DNA of 22,002 nucleotides from NCBI GenBank assembly GCA_040143965.1, contig JASJQH010000194.1, positions 1-22,002 of the forward strand, read 5' to 3'. The notes under the pieces were generated by a model. That model did not search any database and was not told the DNA's origin. It was given only the letters and a program-made list of their open reading frames with translations. Shown here one piece after another: positions 8,354 through 18,201 of the stretch. The DNA comes from Basidiobolus ranarum. Taxonomy: Eukaryota; Basidiobolomycota; Basidiobolomycetes; Basidiobolales. The position numbers and the translations under genes were made by a program. Numbering within the stretch: position 1 is the first letter of the stretch; each line of letters opens with the position of its first letter.

Positions 8354-10064
8354 TATGAATGAATATCATGAACAACGCTGAAAGACCGGTCTAGCTACCT
8401 AATCATCATTTGCGTGAATCCTAACATGCTAGCTGGCTATCAATTCTATGTGCTCTTATATACTCAAGTTGGCCAAGTATTCCTAGCACCGACTTGCTCT
8501 TCAAAACTTAATAATTGTTAGTATCACTTAAGAAAGTACGTTGTTTTCATCGAGGATAGGATAAGATAGTAATGATGAATTAGGCTCAAGTTGAAATAAT
8601 TCGAATGAGAGCCCCATATAGAACTAAATACTATTGGAAGTTACTTTATTATGAGATTTTGGGCAAAATTGACATTAAAGAAAAGTAATAACATGATTGT
8701 ATTCGTAAGATGCTGGAAAAGCCGGGAGAAAGTTGGGGAGCTTTAGACTGGTTTGAAAATGATGTCTTTTCTTAGCATATTTATGCCCAAGATATGTTGG
8801 ATTTGAATTGGAAGTATTAGGATTCAGCACCTGTATTCATAAGTTTAATTTGGTACATTTAATGCTTGTACACTGAATAACCCCAACAGCCTTGTGCTAC
8901 TATTAAATCGGAACTTTACAGAAACAATAAATAGTATTACAAGGCCACTGTGATGTTAACAATCTAAATGAAAGAGTGCTTTCAATGTATCTTTGGAAGA
9001 ACAAATAATTTGAGGGTAAATTCAATACAAACTGATTAAAGGAGTCCTAGTTCGTGGCCAATTCAAAGTTAAAACTGATGTCCGCTGACTCCCGAGCTTC
9101 CGTCAGGTATTGTAGATGTTCAAGTTTGTAGCTTGTGTACTGACCGAGAAATTACGCTGAAAGCATTATTAATGATCAAGATCTATTATGAAAGCTACCG
9201 GGTTGTATCCCTTTTATTGTAGGAATCATAGATATTAGGGGAGTGTAACTGATTATTGGAGCAGTCTACGCAAACTATTTAAAAAAATTGCTTATCAGCG
9301 TTTTGTTGTGAGTTCATCCTATACTATGTAAGTATTGAGTTTCCGATTCAAGTTTGACATAGTGGATGTACAACTTGGCTAATCTATGTGTCTGATTGGA
9401 CGGATAGTTAATAGTTCAATTTAGCCTGTGAACTTCCAGAGAGGTATCCCGAGGTAGTAAGCGGATAGTACTCTGTGACTTCTTATTATTCCCATGTATC
9501 CGGATACTCTGATATTTTCATATCCAAATGCATACACGTGAATTTGACAGGCCTATTAAGTAAGAAAGAAGTATATCCAAGTTCAAAAATATGAACTAAA
9601 ATGCGATTCAAGAGTGACTGTTCTGCAATGATGATGCTATTTTTGAACCTCATTTCACACTCGACTTTCATTAAATATTGTTAATGCCAATAAATTCTTG
9701 AATTTCTTCCGGATCTCCTATCAATGTTGGTTTGGATTTTAGTACATCAAGAATAAGGAATTACCAGTATCAACTGGCGCTATGCTGCCTAAATACTCAT
9801 TAATTAAGGATATTGATTTTACCAGGATGGTCTCCAACTTCTCATGGAACTCAACATAAAAGCCACCTTTGCGGTCAGTAAAATCTCTCTAACACTAGGA
9901 AATACGAAGCTATCACCATATCAAGTATAGTGCGCTGATACTAGACATCTTGAATTCTAGATCAAGACTTTTGGGCTAAAAACTGTCCAGCCGTTGCACC
10001 CAATTTAAGAGCACTACCAATGGAACTCTAACTGAATCGTAGGAATATTTTGGAGTGTACCACC
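8354..10064. other. Gene-free stretch
   Basis: I see no supportable gene on either strand over this 1.7 kb. A minus-strand frame at 9486-9671 (61 codons) is within chance expectation and its translation shows no recognised motif. No tRNA-like cloverleaf, CRISPR or satellite is seen. The stretch is probably intergenic DNA with eroded repeat material. Confidence 0.4.
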
Positions 10065-10229
10065 ATGACGATCATTCGCAAGCCAAGGTCGCCCAAGGGA
10101 TTTGATCTTGTAAATAGTGCTTTTCTATTACCGTTGTTCTCAACTAGTTATACCTTTGATGGTAGTGTTGACCCAGATGTATTTCGTTAGTGGGCTTTGG
10201 ATGCATATTCCTCTTCATATAGCATAGAA
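10065..10229 (+). mobile_element. Faint Gag-like fossil scrap (Ty3/gypsy-like)
   Basis: The plus-strand translation contains YTFDGSVDPDVFR followed by W-ALDAYS spacing, which recalls the Gag motif F-G-x-D-P-x-x-F-x-x-W found in many Ty3/gypsy elements. Nothing else of an element is recognisable around it, and it is a broken and old remnant at best. The similarity is short and found by eye, so a chance match cannot be excluded. Confidence 0.22.
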
Positions 10230-10458
10230 TGACCTTCTGTCTGGCCATAATTATAGCGCTAATACATAGTTTATTAATAAATTATACACCCGAATAACTA
10301 TATTCGGTAAATAATAAATGTGATGAAATAGAGATTTAGAACTATCCGAAGAGCTCGGTATGGTATATGTAAATTACAGCTATGATTTGCGTCACAGAGA
10401 CTTAGACACTGAGATGGATGAAAAAGCTATTTACAGCTCCACTGCAAATACTTCTCCC
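10230..10458. other. 3' flank of the F-box gene
   Basis: This AT-rich stretch lies downstream (minus strand) of the F-box/LRR stop codon and should contain its 3' untranslated region. No separate feature is seen. Confidence 0.3.
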
Positions 10459-12108
10459 TCATGCATTTCGTTGATTCTCCCAGGGCTTTACTAATTCTAT
10501 GTGAATAGAGCGTAAGTTCGGTCTTGCCAGACGTAATTCCTTAATGATAGAATTTTCACTGCGGAAGGAGTTGATTCTTTTCAAGCTCAAGGAATTTAAC
10601 CTGCATCCATACTTCTCTATATCTGATACTGAGCTATCCTCTACTTCGATACCAGTCATCGTCAAATGACGTAAAGTACTTCCGGATCGGCCCATGAAAT
10701 CCTGGAACCTTAATGGGTTAGCCTTAGGTCTGTGGGCGTTGTGCTTATGCTCCATAATAATCAGACTTTCCAAACCCAAGGTGCAATCAAAAATAGTAGA
10801 CAAAGCATTCTCCGTAACAAAGCATTCGGAATATTCCAGATATCTCAAACTCTTCCCACACCCGCGTACAATAGGGCAAACAAAATTATCCTCGTGGTGT
10901 TTAACGGTTAGTTTACGAAGTTGAGTACAATATTTCGCCACACTACCAGAAATCATATCTCTAAAGTTTCCAAAACTCTCATTGAAAGTGACTTCCACAA
11001 GGGAATCAGCAATTCCGGCGAAGAAATTCTCCCAGAGTTCCACACTTCGCTGATAAAAGAAATATTCACTGGAAGAAGGGCTAATAAGCCCCAGCTTAAG
11101 TGTAGTCAGCGTTCTTTGCGTGCAGCTTGCTAAAGATTCCAAGGAATCGTCGTCTAATTCAAAACGATGTAACGATAGCTCCGATAAAGCTTTCAGTGAA
11201 GTAAATACTCTGACTAAACTAAGCGGGGTTTTTGAAGTACGCGCGACGCTTAGTTGTAACCTAGTTATACGTTTACCAACTCCGTTGGCAAATTCATTGG
11301 CAATACAATTGATCTGATATTGGGCTAAAGAGTTTGTTACGATACTCAAACTGTCTAATCGGGGACAATTTCTGGACAGCCCGTCGGTTTCGTGCCCGTT
11401 AAATGTATAACTTTCAATCTCTAAACTCTGAAGGTTGGGTAACTTTGAAGTAAATCCTCGAATGAAATGTGCTTGGTTCTCTCCCACTCCATATTCGGAA
11501 TTAATGACTTTGAGATACTTGAGAGAACCAACCTTTTCAATGCTCATCCACTCGGTGAAATCTGATACTTCATTCAAAGAGTTGATACGAATTGACAACC
11601 TCTCTAGGCGTGGACAGAGAATAACTAATCTTTGGAATACCCCTGGTCCATCGGTAGCGCAATAATCTAAATGATCTATTCGACGTAGATGCCAGGACTT
11701 TTTAAATTTCTCGGGCTTCAGTGTGCGTGCCAACATGTAGCCAATATTTTGGAGATTGGGAAGATATGGCAATAGATCGGTACTGAGTGATTTGCTTTCA
11801 TAGGGCCATTCTTGAATGTAAGAGGCGACTAAATCCAAGAGAATTAGCTTATGGACGCCAGAGAAGGTTTAAGAGAAGAATTTGAAATACATACGCAACG
11901 GGTTCTCTTCGATCATGGCTAAACATAGATCTTTAGCCTCCTTGGTAGTGAGCACAGGTTTTCTCCACAGCACGACATTGGCGATACTGTTCCACCTTCT
12001 GCATACCAGTGTGCACTGGTATAAAGAAGAAACATCGTGCGTGGCATTGGGCAACAAGGAGAATATGTTTCCTAACACTTCACTGGGTAATCGAGCCATC
12101 AAGCACAT
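10459..12108 (-). CDS. F-box / leucine-rich-repeat protein, 2 exons
   Basis: The gene encodes the substrate-recognition subunit of a probable SCF (Skp1-cullin-F-box) ubiquitin ligase. Exon 1 is 12108-11895 and exon 2 is 11828-10459; a 66-bp intron (11829-11894, GTATGT...TTTAG, with GCTAAT as a branch-site candidate) joins them in frame to 527 residues. The F-box lies at about residues 6-50 (LPSEVLGNIFSLLP, then LYQCTLVCRRWNSIA and VLWRKPVL) and would bind Skp1. The remainder carries about twelve leucine-rich repeats, with pieces such as CPRLERLSI, LPNLQSLEI, CPRLDSLSI, LRKLTV, LRHLTM and PNLRSIHIEL, which form the target-binding arc. The target cannot be read from the sequence. A second Met three residues in (12099) could also serve as start. 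A TATATAAG element lies 62 bp upstream. F-box/LRR proteins of this layout are expanded and fast-evolving in several early-diverging fungi. Confidence 0.9.
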
Positions 12109-12169
12109 ACGATGAAAGAAGGAATAAATATCGGACTGTGTATTACCAAACTCCAGACTCAGCCTACCT

Positions 12170-12177
12170 CTTATATA
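12170..12177 (-). promoter_or_regulatory. TATA box of the F-box gene
   Basis: The minus strand reads TATATAAG 62 bp upstream of the proposed start codon at 12108, in the same arrangement as the TATA elements of the GPI-protein and BTB genes. Confidence 0.55.
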
Positions 12178-14865
12178 CTGTCGTCATTAGCCAGCACCCC
12201 CATTGAGCCAATGACTGAACCAGCGATGCGAACTTTATCCGATACAAAGGTTATTCCAAAACGAGTCTCAAATTGAAATCATTGATTTCTGCAATGAGTT
12301 GCAATATCAATTACTTAAGGACATTTAAAGATTGTTTGATATGTTATATTTGGTGATATTTATCTACATGGCTCATACCAATTAAATCAACAATATTGAA
12401 GTGCCTCATGACCAACTGAACGACAAACTCAGACCGGCTTCTCGGTTAAAAAGAGCTTTCAGATAGGAAACGTCAAGCCAGTTATCCCCCCTTACCTTAA
12501 CCGGATCCATTCAGTGTGGTCGGAACCAGAGAGGTTTTTACGTTGGTTGTGTACGAATCGATAAGAACACATATACAATCCACAAATTACAACAATCCCG
12601 CTTTCGCTCAAGTCAAATCTGGCTCTCTTTTGTCTCTCACTGATTCCATTTTCTACGTTATCAGCAGAGCAATTCTCCAGAAAATCGAAATGTCACCAAT
12701 GGTGGATCTCCTAACAAATGTCCGCTAATCACTGAAGAATCAGTGTCGCTCTGAAAAAATGACAGCTCACATGAGCTTATCGTCACTCCCATTATGTGAT
12801 GAATATTACACTTGATTGGTCACGTTACCATTGAATTGCTCAAACCATCGAAGCACTTGTATTATTCGCTTCGCATATGGAGTTAAATGGGATGTGCCGA
12901 TACTCGCTTGTCATTCTGGTTGTTGTTTCGTGAAGATTATTACTTCGTTCAACAAAGCGCTATCCGGGATAAATTCAACCAAGTTCATTCACCAACGAGT
13001 CATTCTTTCTCATGTGAAACGTCGGTTGTTACGAGGAAGTGGCAGAATTGACCTGATCGATGAATCCCTTTGAGGATTTGTATACCAAAATATCGTGTAC
13101 GGAGATTTCTGGTAACCTTTGATATTTCACTTTCAGCAATTGATTGTCAAGAACATCTACGGTACTTTGGCTAGAGGACTCGTAGAATGAGAGTGCAGGG
13201 GTATTTTGATCCAAGCCATTCACCAACACCGCTTCCCAAGCGAAGGAATCCGAGGACTGGGATCAAGTAGAGAATATAATGGCTACCTCTAACTCGCAGA
13301 AATATACAAGGTTTGCTGGGCAGTATGTTTGCTGTATTCATGATAGATTTATTAGCGGTTTAAACTCAATGGTGATACTTATAATTAGCTCCTGTTTTAA
13401 TACAAATAGGTTGTTAATTCTCCCTAGTCAAGTTGATATATGAGTCAGGAGCTATGCTAGACAACTCCCTAATATAAGAAACTATAATCAATCTGTATAT
13501 GGATAATATTGCTGTAGTCATGTAGCTGGCCGCACAGCATAATTAGCATCGATTTCATTTAACCCGTAGCAGCCTACCTGTTACTTGTAATACATCATCT
13601 ATATCATAATGACCTACACAACATGCATTGCTTTTCCATTGAAAGTTGGAATATGGATATTTTCATTGCATAAATCGATCTTTTTTATTATTGTAATCAG
13701 TGCCTTGATTGTCAGAAGAACCAGTTATCGATATCTAACGATAAAATGAAAATCAATAGGAAGATAGGCATTTACATATGTGATGAATCGCAGCCATTCC
13801 AAAAAGTTAGTTTGGTGAGTCACATGTCTAATATTTTCAACACTCATCAGTAGCTCATTCTCTCTTTTCGGCTTGCTGTTGGATGCAAAAATCACATGAA
13901 GGACCTCTTGCATTGCCTTCTATCTTTAAATCGTTTGACTGATCCGATGGTGAGTTCTTTCCGTGAATATAGTAAAATGACTGTACATTATATATTCACA
14001 TCCAAATCAATCGGGATTTGGAAGGGTGGTCTAAATCCTAACCCTGAGTGGAGATATCAAATCATAACTCGAAATCCATCCTTACCCTATATACATGATT
14101 AACCTCATCCCAATCTCACCGAACTTGGACATTAACTCAGCTCAAATACCTCTCACCAGGATACTGTGTAGCACACTCAATAGATAATTTCCATCGTTTC
14201 ATTGGTAGAATCGTCTTTCTGATCACTCGATATGATGCATGGAACTCACCAGAAAGCGCACGTTTCGTTACAGATACACAAAGAGCAATTGATTTAATTT
14301 CAATTGGTCGTTAGGCGCTATTTTATTAGCTATAAACCATTCAATATCCTTGAACTGGATAGACAATCTTTAGCAATAATGGTATGCATTGCACAGCATC
14401 TTGAGCCAGATTGGCGCCTTCAGGTTCAAACTTACTCCAAGGAGTTTTCAATTGCAAATCTTTTGAGGCCTACTTCCTGAATTTAGGATGCCAAAAATCA
14501 ACCACGAGCTCCTCCATATGATCATAATCCGCTATAGACACAATACCCGTTCAATAGACGCAATAATGATGTACACTTCATATTTGGACCAGTTTTCAAG
14601 AGTGTGCAGCAAGAAGCACCCTTAAAATGGCTAGAGTTATGCTCTGAATCATGGTTTTGCAGGTGTATTAGTAAATCCGCCAAGACTACTCTTGGTCTTT
14701 AAATTCATTTAAGAACGGAGTCCAAGTAGCATAGAATGTAGTCTGGTGCAATGTCTCAACTTGAGGCATCAAGTAAATCCGGAATCGTAGAGATGACTGG
14801 TTGGTTTAAATGCCCTAAATATATTAAAAATGAACAAATTTAAGAACAAAAGATCTCTTGCAATT
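12178..14865. other. Long stretch without a supportable gene; weak open frames
   Basis: Several mid-length open frames occur but none carries a recognised motif. On the plus strand, 12501-13073 stays mostly open in one frame for about 190 codons with about two interruptions. On the minus strand, 13256-13029 is open behind a good acceptor (TTGATCCCAG) and ends in a Ser-rich tail. On the plus strand, 14099-14315 holds a 71-codon frame without ATG. At this AT content several such frames are expected by chance. They may equally be remains of eroded genes or elements. No tRNA, tandem array or clear promoter is seen. Confidence 0.35.
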
Positions 14866-15181
14866 TTAACTCGCGCTAGATCCAGTCAGTTCAAGGCCCC
14901 TGACCATTAAGAGATCCAGGCAGCATCTATTGGGAAGAAAGAATCTCTTCAAGGAATCTTTGTGAGTTGGATGATTCATGAACATTGCCTGTATCAATTC
15001 ATATATACAATATAGCAAAGGTGGAAGATTAACTCGTGAATCCAAGATCGAAGAGATCCACGTTGATCTCACATCCCCATCTTCTGTATCGATTAAGTCA
15101 CTTATGGTGATTTTAACTCCGACTGATACGTTTCCAGTTGGAGAATATTAAAACATAACGAGTGGAATGAGTTGAATGCAT
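14866..15181 (-). CDS. Possible small gene or gene remnant, unknown
   Basis: A minus-strand frame of about 90 codons ends with a stop at 14866 and reads like protein (pieces include VRSTWISSILDSRVNLPPLL and DSLKRFFLPNRCC). It has no in-frame Met near its start. If an intron of 46 bp (GTATCA...GATACAG) is removed, an ATG at 15181 joins it in phase, giving about 89 residues. A TATATAAATA word lies at about 15196-15205, close to that ATG. The intron would be shorter than all others in the window and the TATA unusually near, so this may instead be the 3' remnant of a longer gene. I do not recognise the family. Confidence 0.22.
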
Positions 15182-15547
15182 CAGATTAGACCGCGTATTT
15201 ATATAGTTAAAAATATATACAACATTTATACTAAATTACTATAGACAATAGCAATTGACCGAGCATAGTATTGTGCGTGTAAATGATGGATTTTGTGAGA
15301 TAGGGATGTTTTTCGGAATAAATGAGGGAAATGGATAGGAATATCATTCTATAATCAATCCGGGGGTAACACGAATCAGTATTAAGTATATCAAGTGGTT
15401 GGCTATGGGCAGTAATAGCAACTAAACTCATCAATAGTGTTAGTAGACCATCGAAGAAAAGAAAACAGCGGCGGAATAAATGGCAGCACGCGCTTAGTAG
15501 GATACAACGATTTGCTAGTCATGCAGCAAGGTGTCAGTAGTAGCGGT
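15182..15547. other. Intergenic, 3' side of the BTB gene
   Basis: No gene is supported. A minus-strand frame at 15231-15434 is within chance length. The right part must contain the 3' untranslated region of the BTB gene. Confidence 0.35.
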
Positions 15548-16243
15548 TTATAAGGCTTCATAAAATTGGGCGCAGACATCGTAAGCTTGAAAATTCAAGC
15601 GCATGAACGCCACATTTGCAAGCACTTGGTCAAAGTTTTCTTTGGTAAATGTCTTGATCCAATCATTGTCGTTATGATCGTAGAGCCAGCGTAACAAGGG
15701 CTCAAATGTATCTACACAAGGGATTTCCAAGCGGATCATCTCGTATTCTTCACCACACTCATCCACCATCTTTACAGGAATGACATCCTTGCAGATAATT
15801 TCATCGGCAGTTAGGGGGTGAATTGCAAACACAGATTTGCGAAATATATGCGAAAGCAACAGGCTTTCGGAAGTAAGCAGGAATTCATGAATCCAGAAAG
15901 ACTGGCGTTTGTGACGTTGATCATGAACTTCGAGAAGGCATCGAGTAGATTTGTGGTTATTGAACATTAGCGAGCCTAGTTTCTGACGATTCTCCAGGAT
16001 TTCGCTAACAGAGAGGCTCAGAGTGTCCGATATTTTGATTTTTTTTTCAGTTGTTGTAAGTGGCACAACTGCCTTTAGATTGGAGTGCACATCAGTACAT
16101 GGGGTGTTAATCAAAGCGGGCTATATAACGTAGAGATTAGACAAAAAATTCAAGCTGAGTAGGCCTGCATATTCACAACCATGATTGCTCTTTTACTCAG
16201 AGTAATTGGATTTTATTGTGAAGGATTTTACCTGTGTGAGCAT
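15548..16243 (-). CDS. BTB/POZ domain protein, 2 exons
   Basis: The main exon (16120-15548) encodes a protein with a BTB/POZ-like fold, used for dimerisation or as a Cullin-3 adaptor. Helix-rich N-terminal residues (about 25-55) precede the core: RCLLEVHD strand, then FWIHEFLLTSESLLLSHIFR, the usual histidine-containing turn before the dimer helix, then EYEMIRLEIPCVDTFEPLLR followed by WLYDHND, and a last helix pair NFDQVLANVAFMRLNFQAYD ending near the C-terminus. The frame is closed upstream by an acceptor (TTATATAG at 16121). I join it to a 12-nt first exon at 16243-16232 (Met-Leu-Thr-Gln, donor CAG/GTAAAA, intron 111 bp), giving 194 residues. A competing first exon at 16182-16177 with a 56-bp intron is also in phase. 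There is no second domain such as Kelch, MATH or ankyrin, so partners cannot be guessed. A TATATAAG element lies about 140 bp upstream. Confidence 0.72.
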
Positions 16244-16382
16244 TTCCACGTCGTTCAGTAATGTTTAGTCGAGTGTTTTGTAACTCACTCTTAGAAATCT
16301 CAAAAAGAAAGAACAATTCTTGAAGCACTATTTAATTGTGATCGGAGAGTTGGGATGATGAGAACCAAAGAATTCGTACCCG

Positions 16383-16390
16383 CTTATATA
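16383..16390 (-). promoter_or_regulatory. TATA box of the BTB gene
   Basis: The minus strand reads TATATAAG about 140 bp upstream of the proposed first ATG at 16243. It is the same octamer as upstream of the F-box gene. Confidence 0.5.
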
Positions 16391-17860
16391 GAGAGCGAAT
16401 CAGCTGCGGCGCCAGAGGACAAAAGTATCGATCGATGGATACTGCAAAGAGAATACTCAGAGCATATGAAATATACGTGTTGGAAATGACCAGAGATAAT
16501 CGGCCCGCTTGTAGCAGAAATTTGATCGATATAACACTGTGACTCGAAAATATACTTGCAAATCTCTCAGATAATTAACCTGTGCGTATTGGGTGACAAA
16601 TCCCTTGCATAATTAACGCAAAAATCATGGTCGACACCAGGGAGCTTATGGAGCTGCCCTTAATAGGATTTAGGTTGCTGCGTTGGATTGCTTTCGTAGG
16701 TCCATAACCAACGAACTGCCACAAAATCAGCACCTCTATTGTGAATCTCTGATCGATTCGATCCAAAGAGGTGATTTACCAGACCCTATACGACTCCTGA
16801 ACCTGTCACAAAACATTCCCCTTCCTTACTAGTCTCGGAGGCACTGGATTTGTGCAAGTGCAGGTGGAGCACCTTGAACTAAATCAAGACAAACCTGTTT
16901 CTAAGATTTTGATCGACACAGCCTTAGCTCGAACGCCAAACGTACCCATACCTGATGATGCGACAGACAACTGAAGCTAAGAATCGAGTTGCCTGAGAAA
17001 TCTGCACGGCATGGCTGTACACTGCACAACTGGTCCAACATAACCAGAGGCATTCAACCTAATCAGTACATAGATGGGGCACCAAATTGAGTGTGATTAT
17101 CATGCAATTCCAAATATGGCACTGATGTCGAGAAGCACGCACAGATATGTGTGATGGTTCCACGATGGAAAGCTATGTGCCAGTAGGCAAAGATATGGGG
17201 TTCGATTTCGTACCTTCAAGTCTGGACTGACCAATCTCAATCAGTATCAACATTCCAAGGGCCAATGGAACAAGCATTTCGGATCCTTCTGAGTTTCTAC
17301 TGCGTTGCTACTCGGAAGCCCTACCGTTACTTTGAGATTCCACCTATGAACGACGCTCTGTTTGAAATGGCCGTTACGGGAAAAGGGGTTACTATAATAA
17401 CCAACGTAATGACAGGCTTTGTACACCTTTCTGTCTCAGCCATATATAGAACTAATGGGCATTAATCGATGAGTAGGTTTGAGTGAGAGCAATTAATCGG
17501 CCTCGTCTCCCCTTAATCTGGGATGTCCGCTTCGAGGACATAGTATTCCAGCATGCAACTTGGTCTCGCACAACATGAGTGCTCGGTAAGACATGGTGTC
17601 ATTCCTCTTGCTTAGTTTCACTGTTATTAAGTTGGGAATAAAATAGACTGATACCAATATCTTGATATATCTGATGGAATGTCCAATAGGGAATGGAAGG
17701 GTGAGTCTTCCCTATATTCCTGCGTTTTTCTTTGAAATATTGGTGTTGCTCGCTGTCTCATGAAAACAATCTAACAATACTATTAGTAATTTGCTTGACA
17801 TTAGAGCAAGTGCGTATTCGAATAAAATTTGCTAATTCTGATATAATTATGTAACTACTC
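16391..17860. other. Gene-free stretch between two divergent genes
   Basis: The BTB gene (minus) and the phosphatase gene (plus) diverge from this region, so it holds both promoters. Base composition is somewhat less AT-rich than elsewhere. Plus-strand frames around 16830-16976 and 17265-17465 look mildly coding-like but carry no recognised motif and are within chance length. A small hairpin, ATGTCC-GCTTCGA-GGACAT, lies at about 17523-17541. No RNA gene is seen. Confidence 0.35.
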
Positions 17861-18201
17861 CGATCTTACCCAATCTCATTCCGGCTACCCCGCGCCCTGT
17901 TCCTTTTAATCGACTTATTTGACCTTTATTCTTCGTCGCTCTCATTACGCTTGTTTATATATTTGATCTAAAGCGACTCTTTATCTCCACTTTTGCCAAC
18001 AATTTACTCATTGTTTCTCTTTCCCCTGCAAGTATCTTGAAATATCTCACTCTTTCCCTTCGTTTGCTGGATCCTGTTCTTCGAAATATTTAGTCAAATT
18101 CGGCCTAGTATACTTTCTAAATAACAATTTCTTTATCCCGCTCAGGGAAACGTCCATTTTGCAATTGTTATATATCAAATAGTAGCAAAGACCGGTTCAA
18201 A
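17861..18201 (+). promoter_or_regulatory. Promoter and pyrimidine-rich leader of the phosphatase gene
   Basis: The plus strand becomes strongly C/T-rich from about 17865 to 18075, a pattern common just upstream of and around transcription starts in fungi. A TATATAT word is at 17956-17962, about 240 bp before the ATG. The 240 bp after it contain no ATG before the start codon at 18202, consistent with a long leader without upstream reading frames. The exact transcription start cannot be told. Confidence 0.45.

Noticed and set aside
9186-9214. Plus-strand text KSYRVVSLL resembling the NYRPISLL motif of LINE reverse transcriptase
   Set aside because: No further reverse-transcriptase blocks follow at the expected spacing, so I take it as chance.
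10694-11665. Several plus-strand frames opposite the F-box/LRR gene
   Set aside because: They are antisense shadows of the leucine-rich-repeat coding exon, with no motif of their own.
16177-16182. Alternative first exon of the BTB gene (ATGGTT with a 56-bp intron)
   Set aside because: In phase and of normal intron size, but its donor (GTGAAT) is weaker than CAG/GTAAAA at 16231. Kept only as an alternative in the gene entry.
17523-17541. Small perfect hairpin ATGTCC-GCTTCGA-GGACAT
   Set aside because: A six-base stem in non-coding DNA is expected by chance; no array or conserved context.
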